A DNA stretch of 64,000 nt from the NCBI RefSeq assembly GCF_001899075.1, contig NZ_MKVA01000006.1, forward strand, positions 310,001 through 374,000. Reading direction: 5' to 3'. Source of the stretch: Devosia sp. 67-54. Its GTDB lineage: Bacteria > Pseudomonadota > Alphaproteobacteria > Rhizobiales > Devosiaceae. Below are positions 16,751 through 27,018 of this stretch, piece by piece (position 1 is the stretch's first letter; each line of letters starts with the position of its first letter). A program made the translations under genes and the position numbers. Below the pieces are notes generated by a model. The model saw only the letters and a list, made by a program, of their open reading frames with translations. It did not search any database and was not told the DNA's origin.

Positions 16751-17794
16751 TTGGCAGGCAAGGGGCGGCTGACGCAGCGCGACATCGCACGCCTCGCCGG
16801 GGTCAGCCAGGCGACCGTCTCGCTCGTCCTCAACGACGCCAAGGCCGCTGCCGGCCGCATCCCCGCGGAGACGCGCGAGCGCGTGCACAAGGCCATCCGC
16901 GACACCGGCTATGTCGCCGATCCCATCGCCCGCCGCATGGCCAAGGGACTCAACCGCATTCTCGGCGTCTTCACCTACGAGCCGGCCTTTCCGAGCGCGC
17001 AGGCGGACTTCTTCGTGCCGTTCCTGCTCGGCATCGAGGAGCGCGCGCAGGCGTTAGGCTATGACCTGCTGCTGTTGACCGGCGCCTCGGGGCCGCGCGG
17101 CCAGCGCAAGATCTTTCACGAGAACAACCGGCTGCGGCTCGCCGATGGCTGCGTGCTGCTCGGCCGCGAATTCGACCGCGCCGAGCTGCGCAAGCTGATG
17201 AGCTCGGACTATCCGTTCGTGGCCGTCGGCCGCCGCGACCCGGTCGGCGGCAAGCTCGCCCCCTATGTCGGCGCCGACTATGTCAGTGCCACCGCCGATC
17301 TGGTGCACCGCGCCCGCGACAAGGGCCATGCGCGGCTGGCCTATATCGGTCCCGAAACCGGCGCCGAATCCTCGGTCGATCGCTGGAAGGGCTTCGTTTC
17401 GGCTCTCGGCGACGCGCGCCTCGTCTACCAGCTCACCGAGGTCGGCGGCGATGCCCGCGCCATGCTGTCGGCCATCCGTAAGGCCAAGGCGACCGTGGCG
17501 TTCTTCACCGAACTCGCCGACGCCATCGTCGTCGAGGCGGCGGCGCGCTCGCAGAACCTCTCGGTGCCCGGCGACCTGTCGATCGTCGTGCTGGGCAGCC
17601 ATCTGCGGCCACAATTGAGCGGCACCCGCTTCACCACCTTCTCGATCCCGCGCGAACAGATGGCGGGCGTCGCAACGCAGATGCTGGCCGAGCGCATCGA
17701 AGCCGGCTCGCCAGGCACGCAGGTGGTGCTGCGCTGCGACCCGATCGAGGGAGAAACCCTTGGCCCCGTTCCCAACTCCAAAGGCATGAAGTGA
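16751..17794 (+). CDS. LacI family transcriptional regulator
   Basis: 347 residues from a TTG start at 16751, chosen because GGGAGG lies 7 nt upstream and the HTH begins at once: 'LTQRDIARLAGVSQATVSLVLND' (residues 6-28). The ligand-binding periplasmic-protein-like core follows ('ILGVFTYEPAF', 'LADGCVLLGREFD', 'DRWKGFVSALGD', 'PGDLSIVVLGSHLRPQL'). It should repress the operon it heads, and release DNA on binding a sugar. The operators just upstream make autoregulation likely. Its stop overlaps the next gene's GTG start (GTGA). Confidence 0.93.
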   Translation: MAGKGRLTQRDIARLAGVSQATVSLVLNDAKAAAGRIPAETRERVHKAIRDTGYVADPIARRMAKGLNRILGVFTYEPAFPSAQADFFVPFLLGIEERAQALGYDLLLLTGASGPRGQRKIFHENNRLRLADGCVLLGREFDRAELRKLMSSDYPFVAVGRRDPVGGKLAPYVGADYVSATADLVHRARDKGHARLAYIGPETGAESSVDRWKGFVSALGDARLVYQLTEVGGDARAMLSAIRKAKATVAFFTELADAIVVEAAARSQNLSVPGDLSIVVLGSHLRPQLSGTRFTTFSIPREQMAGVATQMLAERIEAGSPGTQVVLRCDPIEGETLGPVPNSKGMK

Positions 17795-19401
17795 AAGAGT
17801 TCTCGGCAGATATCGCGATCATCGGCGGTGGCCTCGGCGGGGTGGCGGCGGCGCTCGGCGCGCTGCGCGGCGGCCGCAGCGTGGTGATGACCGAGGAATA
17901 CGATTGGATCGGCGGCCAGATGACCAGCCAGGCGGTGCCGCCCGACGAGCACTCCTGGGTCGAACAGTTCGGCGTCACCCGCAGTTATCGGGCGCTGCGC
18001 AACGGTATCCGCCAATACTACCGCGACCACTACCCGCTCACCGAAAAGAGCCGCGCCTGGACCGATCTCAACCCCGGCGCCGGTTACGTCTCGCGCCTCT
18101 GCCACGAGCCGCGCGTCGGCCTCGCGGTGATGGAGGCGATGCTCGCGCCCTATCGCGGCAGCGGCCGGCTGACGCTGCTGCAGCCCTATCGCCCGGTGAC
18201 GGCCGAGACCGACGGCGACCGGGTTCGCGCCGTGACGCTGCAGCATCGCGATAGCGGCGACCGCATCGTCGTCAGCGCCGCCTACATCATCGACGCCACC
18301 GAGCTCGGCGACCTGCTGCCGCTGACCGGCACCGAATATGTCCGCGGCTTCGAATCGCAGGCCGAGACCGGCGAGCCGTCGGCGCCGGCGACAGCCCAGC
18401 CCGACAACCAGCAGGCAGTGTCGATCTGCTTTGCCATGGACCATGTCGATGGCAGCCATGTCATCGACAAGCCGCGGACCTACGAGCAATGGCGGTCCGT
18501 CGTCCCGAACTTCTGGGGCGGACCGCTGATCGGCTTCCGCTCGCCGCATCCGCGCACGCTCGAGATCGTCACCCGCTCGTTCACGCCCAATCCCGACGAC
18601 GACCCGACGCTGGTCGACGCCGACCAGCGTCGCAATCCGGGCGACGGCAATCTGTGGACCTTCCGCCGCATCGCGGCGCGGCGCAACTTCGTGCCCGGCG
18701 CGTATGCTTCCGACATCTGCCTCGCCAATTGGGCCATGCTCGACTATTTCGAGGCGCCCATCATCGACGTGCCCGAGGCGGCCTATCGCGACCGTCTCGC
18801 CGCCGCCGCCGAACTGTCGCTCTCGGTGTTCTACTGGCTGCAGACCGAGGCGCCGCGCGCCGATGGCGGCCAGGGCTTCCCCGGGCTCAGGCTGCGCGGC
18901 GACGTGACCGGCACCAGCCACGGCCTGGCGATGGCGCCCTACATTCGTGAGAGCCGGCGCATCCGCGCCGTGACCACCATCGTCGAGCAGGATCTCTCCT
19001 ATGCGACGCGCGGCGAGGCCGGAGCGGTCAACTATCGCGACAGCGTCGGGGTCGGCATGTACCGGCTGGATCTGCATCCCTCGACCGGCGGCGACAACTA
19101 CATCGACGTCGCCTCCTGTCCGTTCGAGATTCCGCTCGGCGCCCTCGTGCCGCAACGCATGACCAATCTGCTGCCGGCCAGCAAGAATCTCGGCACCACC
19201 CACATCACCAATGGCTGCTACCGGCTGCATCCGGTCGAGTGGAACATCGGGGAGGTGGCGGGCCTCTTGGCGGCGCATTGCCTCGCCACCGGCCTCACGC
19301 CGCACCAGGTGCAGGCCGACGACGCGCTGCTGCACGACTTCCAGGCAATGCTGACGGGGCAGGGCGTCGAAACGCGCTGGCCGGACATCCGTGGCTACTA
19401 G
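17791..19401 (+). CDS. FAD-dependent oxidoreductase (FAD_oxidored family)
   Basis: 536 residues. The N-terminal Rossmann motif 'DIAIIGGGLGGVAAALGALRGGRSVVMTEEYDWIGGQMTSQAVPPDE' binds FAD. Later parts ('YIIDATELGDLLPLTGTEYVRG', 'GLRLRGDVTGTSHGLAMAPYIRESRRI', 'LLPASKNLGTTHITNGCYRLHPVEWNIGEVAG') match the family of flavoenzymes found in many carbohydrate-use loci but rarely characterised. It begins at GTG 17791, overlapping the LacI stop, so it is the first structural gene of the operon. It probably oxidises the imported sugar or a derivative; the substrate is not known. Confidence 0.85.
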   Translation: MKEFSADIAIIGGGLGGVAAALGALRGGRSVVMTEEYDWIGGQMTSQAVPPDEHSWVEQFGVTRSYRALRNGIRQYYRDHYPLTEKSRAWTDLNPGAGYVSRLCHEPRVGLAVMEAMLAPYRGSGRLTLLQPYRPVTAETDGDRVRAVTLQHRDSGDRIVVSAAYIIDATELGDLLPLTGTEYVRGFESQAETGEPSAPATAQPDNQQAVSICFAMDHVDGSHVIDKPRTYEQWRSVVPNFWGGPLIGFRSPHPRTLEIVTRSFTPNPDDDPTLVDADQRRNPGDGNLWTFRRIAARRNFVPGAYASDICLANWAMLDYFEAPIIDVPEAAYRDRLAAAAELSLSVFYWLQTEAPRADGGQGFPGLRLRGDVTGTSHGLAMAPYIRESRRIRAVTTIVEQDLSYATRGEAGAVNYRDSVGVGMYRLDLHPSTGGDNYIDVASCPFEIPLGALVPQRMTNLLPASKNLGTTHITNGCYRLHPVEWNIGEVAGLLAAHCLATGLTPHQVQADDALLHDFQAMLTGQGVETRWPDIRGY

Positions 19402-19429
19402 AACGACGACACACAAAAGGAGGAAGGAA

Positions 19430-20695
19430 ATGACCAGACTATTCGATCTGAAGCTTGCCGCACTCGCCGCAGGCATCGTGCTCCCCCTGACCATGCCGGC
19501 GCTGGCTCAGGACGCCGTCGACCTGCGCATGGCGATCTGGAGCGCCAATGACGCGCATCTCAAGCTCTTCAACTCGATCGCCGACGACTACAAGAAGACC
19601 CATCCCAATGTGAGCGTGAAGTTCGACTCGCTGGCGTTCGACGGCTACACCACCACGCTCACCACCCAGATCGCCGGCGGCAATGCCCCGGACATGGCCT
19701 GGATCCTCGAGACCACGGCCCCCGACTTCGTCAGCTCCGGCGCGCTTCTGCCGCTGAAGGCGACGTTCTCGGGCACGGCCGGCTACGATCTCGACGACGT
19801 GTCACAGAGCGCGCTGTCGCTGTGGACACAGGATGGCGAGATCTACGCCTATCCGTTCTCGACCTCGCCCTTCGCCATGTTCGTCAACAACGATTTGATC
19901 AAGGCCGCCGGGCAGAAGACCCCCGCCGAGCTGATCGCGGCCGGGCAGTGGACCTGGGACAACGCCATCAAGGTCGACGCCGCGGTTGCCGCCACCGGCA
20001 AGCAGGGCCTCATCGTGCGCGATTTCGACTACAAGGTGTGGGACAATCTGGCCTCGATCTGGAACGGCTGGGGCGCCTCGCCCTGGAGCGCCGACGGCAA
20101 GACCTGTACCATGACCGACAAGCCGATGGTCGATGCGATGACCTTCATCCACGACGCCATCTTCAAGACCAAGGCCATCCCCGGCCCCGGCATCTCGGCC
20201 GACTTCTTCACCGGCGATGCGGCGATGACCATCACGCAGATTTCGCGCGCTTCGCTGCTGCCCAAGGACAAGCCGTTCTCGTGGGATCTGGTGCCGCTGC
20301 CCGCGGGTCCCGCCGGTGAATATGCCGTCGTCGGCCAGGCCGGCATCGGCGTCTTCGCCCAGAGCAAGCACCCGCAGGAGGCCGCCGATTTCCTGGCGTT
20401 CTTCACCAACCCGGAGAACAGCAAGAAGCTGGCGCAGTTCTTCCCGCCGGCCCGCACCTCGCTGCTCAATGTCGATACGCTGGCCAAGGCCAACCCGCTG
20501 CTGTCGCCGGCGCAGATCGAGGCTGTCGTGGTCAAGGGTATCGCCACCGGCCACGTGAAGCTCAGTCATGCGAACTTCCCGGAAATCCAGCAGACGGCCC
20601 GCGCCGCGCTCGATGCGCTGTGGACGCCCGATGCCGACGTGCCGGCGGTGCTGAAGTCGGTCTGCGACCGCATCCAGCCGCTGCTGCAGCAGTAA
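19430..20695 (+). CDS. Sugar ABC transporter substrate-binding protein
   Basis: 421 residues from ATG 19430, preceded by a strong AGGAGGAAGG site. Signal peptide MTRLFDLKLAALAAGIVLPLTMPALA. The mature protein ('DLRMAIWSANDAHLKLFNSIADDYKKTHPNVSVKFD', 'TTLTTQIAGGNAPDMAWILETTAPDFVSSGALLPL') is a family 1 (maltose/glycerol-phosphate type) periplasmic binding protein. Two permeases and an ATPase follow, so this is a complete importer. The ligand is not deducible. The strong SD fits the need for excess binding protein over the membrane parts. Confidence 0.93.
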   Translation: MTRLFDLKLAALAAGIVLPLTMPALAQDAVDLRMAIWSANDAHLKLFNSIADDYKKTHPNVSVKFDSLAFDGYTTTLTTQIAGGNAPDMAWILETTAPDFVSSGALLPLKATFSGTAGYDLDDVSQSALSLWTQDGEIYAYPFSTSPFAMFVNNDLIKAAGQKTPAELIAAGQWTWDNAIKVDAAVAATGKQGLIVRDFDYKVWDNLASIWNGWGASPWSADGKTCTMTDKPMVDAMTFIHDAIFKTKAIPGPGISADFFTGDAAMTITQISRASLLPKDKPFSWDLVPLPAGPAGEYAVVGQAGIGVFAQSKHPQEAADFLAFFTNPENSKKLAQFFPPARTSLLNVDTLAKANPLLSPAQIEAVVVKGIATGHVKLSHANFPEIQQTARAALDALWTPDADVPAVLKSVCDRIQPLLQQ

Positions 20696-20708
20696 CAGGA
20701 GTCTCCCG

Positions 20709-21632
20709 GTGGCTCTCGCGACGCAACAGCCGAAATCCAGACCGCGCAGGTTCTGGACCATGGCGCGCCGCGAGAGCCTTGCCGGCTATCTGTTCATCGC
20801 GCCGCAGCTCATCGGCATCGTCGTCTTCGTGCTGATCCCGCTGGGGCTGGTCGTCTACTATTCGCTGCACGAGTGGAACGTGCTGGCGGGCACCTTCAAA
20901 TTCGTCGGCCCGGCCAACTACGAAAAACTCGCGAGCGACCCGTCGCTGCCCGAGGTGCTGCTGGCTTCCGGCCTGTTCTCCGCCGGGCTGGTGGTGTTCA
21001 ATCTGTCGTTGGCGCTGCTGCTCGCCATCCTCGTCAACCAGAAGCTGCGCGGCATTGCCGTATTCCGCACGCTGTTCTTTTCCCCGGTGGTGGTGTCGCT
21101 GGTCGCCTGGACTATCGTCTGGGGCTTCCTGCTGCAGGCCAATGGCGGCATCAACGGCATTCTTGCCATGTTCGGCATCACCGGCCCCAACTGGCTGCGC
21201 ACGCCGGCCACCGCGATGATCGCGGTGATCACCGTGCAGGTGTTCAAGAATGTCGGGCTCAACATGGTGCTGTTCCTCGCCGCGCTGCAGGGCGTGCCGC
21301 GCGAGCTCTATGAGGCGGCCCGCGTCGACGGCGCCTCGCGCTTCAAGCAGTTCCGCCGCATCACCGTGCCGCTGATCTCGCCGACCATCCTGCTCACCAT
21401 GATCATCACCATCGTCGGCTCGCTGCAGGTGTTCGCGCAGATCGCCGTGCTGACGCAGGGCGGGCCCGGCATGTCGACCACCGTGCTGGTCTACTATCTC
21501 TACCAGCAGGCGTTCCAGTTCCACCGCTTCGGCTACGGCTCGACGCTGGCCATTTTGCTGTTCGTCATCGTCGCCGTGCTGACCTTCGTGCAATGGCAGA
21601 TGCGCAGGAAGCTGGTGTTCTATGAGAACTGA
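20709..21632 (+). CDS. Sugar ABC transporter permease (MalF/UgpA type)
   Basis: 307 residues, six predicted membrane helices. The cytoplasmic coupling (EAA) loop is 'PRELYEAARVDGASRFKQFRRITVPLISPT', which docks on the ATPase. The GTG at 20709, 8 nt after an AGGAG site, gives a basic N-terminus ('ATQQPKSRPRRFWTMARRESLAGYLF'); an internal ATG at 20760 is an alternative. Lies 13 nt after the binding-protein gene and overlaps the second permease by 11 nt. Confidence 0.93.
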   Translation: MALATQQPKSRPRRFWTMARRESLAGYLFIAPQLIGIVVFVLIPLGLVVYYSLHEWNVLAGTFKFVGPANYEKLASDPSLPEVLLASGLFSAGLVVFNLSLALLLAILVNQKLRGIAVFRTLFFSPVVVSLVAWTIVWGFLLQANGGINGILAMFGITGPNWLRTPATAMIAVITVQVFKNVGLNMVLFLAALQGVPRELYEAARVDGASRFKQFRRITVPLISPTILLTMIITIVGSLQVFAQIAVLTQGGPGMSTTVLVYYLYQQAFQFHRFGYGSTLAILLFVIVAVLTFVQWQMRRKLVFYEN

Positions 21633-22467
21633 GCTGTCCCCGCGCCTCAAGCTCGCGCTCTACGGGCTGCTGTGCGTGCTGGCCATTCCGTTCGTGTTTC
21701 CGACCTGGTGGATGGTCACCTCGTCGGTCAAGCCGATCAGCCAGATCTTCGCCTTCCCGCCCGAGCTCATTCCGCACACCTTCGACTGGTCGAGCTATGC
21801 CGACGTGTTCCGGCTGCAGCCCTTCGCCCAGCAATACTGGAACTCGTGCTATATCGCCGCGATCGTCACGGTGGGCACGATGGCGGTGTCCTCGCTCGCC
21901 GGCTACGCCTTCGCGCGCATCCGCTTTCCCGGCTCGAACCTGCTGTTCCTGGTGGTGCTGCTCGGCCTGCTGATGCCGACCGAGGTCACCATCGTGCCGC
22001 TGTTCCAGATGTCCCTCAAGGCCGGCATGGTCAACACCCACTGGCCGCTGATCCTGGTGCCCATGCTGGGCGGCATGCCCAGCGTGTTCTCGACCTTCGT
22101 CATGCGGCAGTTCTTCATCGCGCTGCCGGTCGAGCTCGAGGAGGCGGCGCGCGTCGACGGTCTCGGCCGCTTCAAGATTTTCTGGACCATCGCCCTGCCG
22201 CTGGCGCGCCCGGCGCTGGCCGCGGTCGCCATCTTCACGTTCCTGCAGAGCTGGAACCTCTATCTCGAACCCATCGTCTATCTGACGAGCCCCGAAAAAT
22301 ACACGCTGCCGCAGGCGCTGACGCAATATGTCGACGTCTACCAGGGGCCGATGTGGAACATCCAGCTCGCTGCCGCGACGCTGACGGCGCTGCCGGTGCT
22401 GGTGGTCTTCATCTTTGCGCAGCGGCAGTTCATCGAGGGCCTCGCCCACACCGGTCTCAAGGGGTAG
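21622..22467 (+). CDS. Sugar ABC transporter permease (MalG/UgpE type)
   Basis: 281 residues, six membrane segments. EAA loop: '[32 protein letters not shown]'. The N-terminal segment '[22 protein letters not shown]' is typical of MalG-type partners. It overlaps the first permease by 11 nt and ends 2 nt before the ATPase gene, so the membrane subunits are translated together. Forms the translocation channel as a heterodimer with the upstream permease. Confidence 0.93.
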   Translation: MRTELSPRLKLALYGLLCVLAIPFVFPTWWMVTSSVKPISQIFAFPPELIPHTFDWSSYADVFRLQPFAQQYWNSCYIAAIVTVGTMAVSSLAGYAFARIRFPGSNLLFLVVLLGLLMPTEVTIVPLFQMSLKAGMVNTHWPLILVPMLGGMPSVFSTFVMRQFFIALPVELEEAARVDGLGRFKIFWTIALPLARPALAAVAIFTFLQSWNLYLEPIVYLTSPEKYTLPQALTQYVDVYQGPMWNIQLAAATLTALPVLVVFIFAQRQFIEGLAHTGLKG

Positions 22468-22469
22468 CC

Positions 22470-23458
<989 letters not shown>

Positions 23459-23462
<4 letters not shown>

Positions 23463-24160
23463 TCGAGGGCCGCATCCATGCCGCCATGCTTGCGGGCGAA
23501 TTTCCCGTGCTGGTTTCGCTCGGGCGGCACGACATCGAACTCGCGCAGGCGGCAGTCGATGCCGGGGCATTCGGGCTGAAGTTCCATCTCAACGCCTATC
23601 ACCGCGCCAGCGGCAACAGCTTCGGCTCGTTCACCGAGGAACGGCCGTTCATCGAGAAGCTCGCCCGGCTGGGCAAGCCCATGCTGGTGATGAGCGGGCA
23701 GGAGACGCAGCCCAGCCTCGCCGAGCTCGAGGCGCTGGCCGATTACGGCGTCGAAGGCTGGAACATCTATCTCAAGCACGTGCAGCCCTACATGTACGAG
23801 TCGCGGCTGCGGCCGATCCTCGCCCTCGACAGCGAAAGCGACGAGGCCGACCTGCGCCGCATCGCCGCCATTCCGGGCGCCATGCTGGAAGCCTCTGTCG
23901 GCCGCTTCGCCGACTACGGCGCGCCGCTGCTCGCAGCCGACCTCGCCCGCTACCGCGAGATCGTCGAGCAATCCGGCCTGCCGGTGATCGCTCCCAGCCA
24001 GAAGCGTTTCACCGCCGCCGACATGCCGCGCCTCCGCGCCGCCGGCATCGGCGCCATCCTGTGCGGCATCATCGTCACCGGCCTCGACCCGCACGCCGCC
24101 CGCGCCGCCCTGGAGCCCATCGTCGCCGCCGCTGCCGGCGCCGCGGCACCCCGCCCCTGA
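23459..24160 (+). CDS. Putative TIM-barrel enzyme of the sugar operon
   Basis: 233 residues. The alternating strand/helix pattern ('[35 protein letters not shown]', '[12 protein letters not shown]', '[36 protein letters not shown]') looks like a (beta/alpha)8 barrel with a C-terminal phosphate-binding Gly region. It is reminiscent of N-acetylmannosamine-6-phosphate 2-epimerase or aldolase-like barrels, but I cannot assign a family. It is the last gene of the operon, overlapping the ATPase stop by 4 nt, which suggests a catabolic step on the imported sugar. An Ala/Pro-rich tail ends the protein. Beyond it lie 75 bp and then the attL of the integrated element. Confidence 0.55.
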
Positions 24161-24234
24161 GCCGCGCCAGAAACACCACCACGCCCGCGGCGATGCCTCG
24201 CCGCGTGCGTCACAAGCTCTTGCCAATCAACGGA

Positions 24235-24262
24235 AAAATGGTGCTGCAAGAGGGCATTGAAC
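24235..24262. repeat. attL
   Basis: AAAATGGTGCTGCAAGAG (24235-24252) is identical to 40015-40032 at the tRNA-Thr end. The match extends to ATTGAAC with two mismatches, for 26 of 28 bases. It duplicates the tRNA's CCA end, acceptor strand and part of the T-arm without the rest of the gene, as expected for the displaced copy after site-specific integration. The integrase gene starts 145 bp inside. Confidence 0.88.
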
Positions 24263-24310
24263 AGCACTCTCACGCAACATCATAAGCATGCGAATGTAGA
24301 GAAATAGCTC

Positions 24311-24326
24311 AACCGCTTAAGCGGTT
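24311..24326. promoter_or_regulatory. 16-bp perfect palindrome between attL and integrase
   Basis: AACCGCTTAAGCGGTT is perfectly symmetric and lies 49 bp inside attL and about 80 bp before the integrase start. The position suits an arm-type site, an excisionase/AlpA site or an operator controlling the integrase. No function can be shown from sequence alone. Confidence 0.5.
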
Positions 24327-24407
24327 TAGGCGGATTTCTTCTGTCATTGACACGCACCCGCTCTCGCGCCATCACTTCCCGAAGTGTGGATTGACGTGGG
24401 GGTTGGT

Positions 24408-25610
24408 ATGGGCCGGGAAAGAGAGCGTCTCTCCGCCGTCGAGGTGCGCCAAAAGCCTGCCGGCAAATATGCCGATGGCGATGGGCTGTGGCTAATCAAG
24501 ACCGCGAAGGATCGCGGCAACTGGGTTCTCCGGCTGACCATCCACGGTCGGCAGCGCTACATGGGCCTAGGTTCGATTGCGAAGCGCTCGCTAGCTGACG
24601 CGCGCAAGGAAGCCGCGCGGTGGCGTACGGTGGCCCTCGACGGTCTTGACCCGATCGCCGAGCGCGAGCGGGAGATGCGGGACAAAAAGAAGGGCATGAC
24701 CCTCCTCAGGGACATCGCCCGCGAGGCTTTCGACGCTCGCAAGGCATCGTTGCGCGGCGGCGGCAAGGCGGGCAGGTGGTACACGCCGATCGAGCAGCAT
24801 GTGCTGCCGAAGCTCGGCGACAGGCCAATTGCCGGCCTCACGCAAGTTGATATCGAAAAGACGCTTAGACCAATTTGGCAATCGAAGGCCGACACCGCGC
24901 ACAAGGCGCTAACCCGGCTCGGCATGATCTTCGACTATGCGGCGGCGCACGATCTCAAGGTGGATCGCGATGTCGTTGCCAAGGCGCGGACCCTGCTGGG
25001 CGACCAAGTACACCAGGTCGAGAACATTCCCGCGATGCCTTGGGCGGAGGTCCCGGCATTCTATGCCTCGCTCAGCGACGGATCGACAGCGCACCTCGCG
25101 TTGCGCCTGCTGATCCTCACAGTCGTTCGATCAAGGCCGCTGCGGTTCATCCATGAGAGCCAGATTAGTGGCAACGTCTGGACCGTGCCGGCCGGCATGA
25201 TGAAGGGCCGAGAGGGAAAGGCAGAGGAATTTCGAGTGGCCCTCTCGTCGGAAGCTCTCAAGGTTATCGATCAGGCTCGAGCTCGCGCGCTGGATGGTTT
25301 CCTGTTCCCCAACGTCCGGAAGGGGGTGATATCCGACGCCACGATGATTCGGTTGATGGAGCGACGCGGCATGGTCGCCCGTCCGCACGGCTTCCGCGCC
25401 AGCATGCGCACATGGCTTTCCGAGGCGACGGATGCGCCGCATGCGGTTGCTGAGACGATCCTTCAGCACAAAGTGGCCGGCTCCGTCGAGGCCGCTTACA
25501 ACCGGACGAAATATATCGAACAGCGGCGAATCTACATGGAGCGCTGGGCCAACTTTGTGACCGGCAAGGCTGATGCCGATGTGGTGCGCCTAGTTCAGAC
25601 GGCGGCCTAG
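24408..25610 (+). CDS. int: Tyrosine-type site-specific integrase (P4/DUF4102 class)
   Basis: 400 residues from ATG 24408 (GTG 24384 is an alternative); GGGGGTT lies just upstream. The N-terminal arm-binding domain is 'LSAVEVRQKPAGKYADGDGLWLIKTAKDRGNWVLRLTIHGRQRYMGLGS', then a core-binding domain. In the catalytic domain I see Arg in 'LILTVVRSRPLRF', Lys near 'MMKGREGKAEEF', the HxxR box 'RPHGFRASMRTW', His in 'ETILQHKVAGSV' and the nucleophile Tyr in 'EAAYNRTKY'. It would recombine the tRNA-Thr att sites. The Arg region reads RSRPLR instead of the more usual RxGEL, a small oddity. Confidence 0.93.
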   Translation: MGRERERLSAVEVRQKPAGKYADGDGLWLIKTAKDRGNWVLRLTIHGRQRYMGLGSIAKRSLADARKEAARWRTVALDGLDPIAEREREMRDKKKGMTLLRDIAREAFDARKASLRGGGKAGRWYTPIEQHVLPKLGDRPIAGLTQVDIEKTLRPIWQSKADTAHKALTRLGMIFDYAAAHDLKVDRDVVAKARTLLGDQVHQVENIPAMPWAEVPAFYASLSDGSTAHLALRLLILTVVRSRPLRFIHESQISGNVWTVPAGMMKGREGKAEEFRVALSSEALKVIDQARARALDGFLFPNVRKGVISDATMIRLMERRGMVARPHGFRASMRTWLSEATDAPHAVAETILQHKVAGSVEAAYNRTKYIEQRRIYMERWANFVTGKADADVVRLVQTAA

Positions 25611-25632
25611 TTGATGGCGCATGCGCTATCAA
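25611..25632. promoter_or_regulatory. 22-bp near-perfect palindrome after integrase stop
   Basis: TTGATGGCGCA followed by TGCGCTATCAA, starting on the base after the integrase stop codon. The arms pair at 10 of 11 positions. No U-tract follows, so a terminator is not certain; it may be a binding site for the AlpA-like regulator encoded 75 bp downstream. Confidence 0.4.
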
Positions 25633-25706
25633 ACTCGACCCTGTGCACGGTAGAAACTGTTTGCCGGTAGCGATCTCCAGATCAACTCTCATGAAGAGGA
25701 CTCTGG

Positions 25707-25910
25707 ATGACGAATGCTGCACCCGATGTACTGCTAAGGCCCCGCGAGGTTACGGCCGCCTTAGGCATCTCTGAAGCCACCCTCTGGCGACGCGTCAAGA
25801 ACGGCGTCCTGCCTCGTCCGGTCAAGTTCGGCGTCTCCAGCAGGTGGCCTCAGTCCGAGATTGCGGGGCTCATCGAGTCCCTGAAATCCAAGCGGACGGG
25901 GGCGAACTGA
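25707..25910 (+). CDS. AlpA-family HTH regulator/excisionase (first of two)
   Basis: 67 residues. 'LLRPREVTAALGISEATLWRRVKNGVLPRPVKFGVSSRWPQSEIAGLIESLKSK' is the winged MerR-like HTH of the AlpA family: a helix with SEATLWRRV, then PRPVK and RWPQSEI in the wing. In P4-like elements AlpA-type proteins activate integrase or act as excisionase. Its place next to the integrase supports such a role. The stop overlaps the next ATG (TGATG). A second AlpA-like gene lies at 36246. Confidence 0.85.
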   Translation: MTNAAPDVLLRPREVTAALGISEATLWRRVKNGVLPRPVKFGVSSRWPQSEIAGLIESLKSKRTGAN

Positions 25911-26680
25911 TGATCGGCACGCAAGAAATCGACCGGCAGATCGCCGATATTGACCAGCGTGTCACCGGCCTGAAGGCCGAGCTCGACGGCCTGGCGTTCG
26001 CCGCCGTCAACGGCGATCCCGACGCCAAGTCGAAGGTGACCGGGATCCGCGCGGACATTGCGACCGCCGCCGCCGATCGTGACATGTTGGAGGTCGCGCG
26101 GGTCGAAGCCGAACGCCTGGAAGATGAGCAGCGGCGGCGGGACGAAGCCGAGGCGCGGCGCGTTGCCCGCGAGAACCTTCGCGAGGCCGTGCGCCCGCTG
26201 ATCGCGAAGGCTGAAGAAGTCGCCGGCCAGATCGAAGCGTTGCGCGCCATGATTGCTGATCTTGAGCGGCTTCAGATCGAGGCCAACCGCGCTCACGTGA
26301 AGGCGGGGAAGCCGCTGGAGCATCGCAGCTTCATCGACGCGGCGGCGCGCGAGGCCGTGCGGCGCGTCGGGTCCATGTTCGATCCGTTTGCCCAACTCAC
26401 CCCACTCGGCGATGTCGTCTCGGGTGCCTGGGAACCACTGTTCGAGCGCGACGATGCTGATTTCGAGCACGAGGCAGTGCGCCAGATGGGGGCAGCGGCG
26501 ATTCCGCCGAAGACGCCAGAGGAACATGCCGCCGACCTTGCCGCCGAATATGAGACGGCCCGGCGTGCCCGTGAAGCCTATGAGGCCGAACCGCTCTCGG
26601 AGCCGACGAGCCAGTCCCGGCACTCCAACTATGTCCGGCCGCAGGAGCAGGATTTCGCGAAGATGGGAGACGACGAATGA
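25910..26680 (+). CDS. Coiled-coil protein of unknown function
   Basis: 256 residues from ATG 25910, overlapping the AlpA-like stop by one base. Residues about 5-135 are strongly charged heptad-like sequence ('RQIADIDQRVTGLKAELDG', 'RDMLEVARVEAERLEDEQRRRDEAEARRVARENLREAV'), a long coiled coil. The rest ('SFIDAAAREAVRRVGSMFDPFAQLTPLGDVVSGAW') may be globular. I do not recognise the family. It leads the unit that continues into the three large virion-type genes, all with overlapping starts and stops, so it may be a minor virion or assembly protein, or only co-transcribed with them. Confidence 0.65.
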   Translation: MIGTQEIDRQIADIDQRVTGLKAELDGLAFAAVNGDPDAKSKVTGIRADIATAAADRDMLEVARVEAERLEDEQRRRDEAEARRVARENLREAVRPLIAKAEEVAGQIEALRAMIADLERLQIEANRAHVKAGKPLEHRSFIDAAAREAVRRVGSMFDPFAQLTPLGDVVSGAWEPLFERDDADFEHEAVRQMGAAAIPPKTPEEHAADLAAEYETARRAREAYEAEPLSEPTSQSRHSNYVRPQEQDFAKMGDDE

Positions 26681-27018
26681 GCAGCTTCAATTTGCCGGCC
26701 GCCCGGATCGCTGCCGCAAAGTCGAAGGCAGCGCAGTACATCGACCTCGCCGCCAAATGCGACGCGCTGATTGCTTCGCTCCTCGATCTGGTGGGTGAGG
26801 TCGAAGCCCTGGAGCGTGCCGCCGATGACGATCTGCGCGGCGGTGTAGACGATCGCGGGGAACAAGCACCACGGTTCGGCTCGCACACCGGCCGCTTGTC
26901 GTCGGCATTCCGGCTCCGGGTCGCGCGCGTCGCCAGCGTCCACGGAACCGTAGAGCCCGATGAATTGGTGCAGATTGCACAACGCGCCGTCCATGCCGTG
27001 CAGGATATGAGTGCCTGA
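26677..27018 (+). CDS. Hypothetical protein of the element
   Basis: 113 residues, not recognised. Mostly helical Ala-rich sequence ('SSFNLPAARIAAAKSKAAQYIDLAAKCDALIASLLDLVGEVEALERAADDDLRGG'). It overlaps the gene before by 4 nt (ATGA) and the next by one base (TGATG), so it belongs to the putative ejection-protein transcription unit. No signal peptide or membrane helix is seen. Confidence 0.6.
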   Translation: MSSFNLPAARIAAAKSKAAQYIDLAAKCDALIASLLDLVGEVEALERAADDDLRGGVDDRGEQAPRFGSHTGRLSSAFRLRVARVASVHGTVEPDELVQIAQRAVHAVQDMSA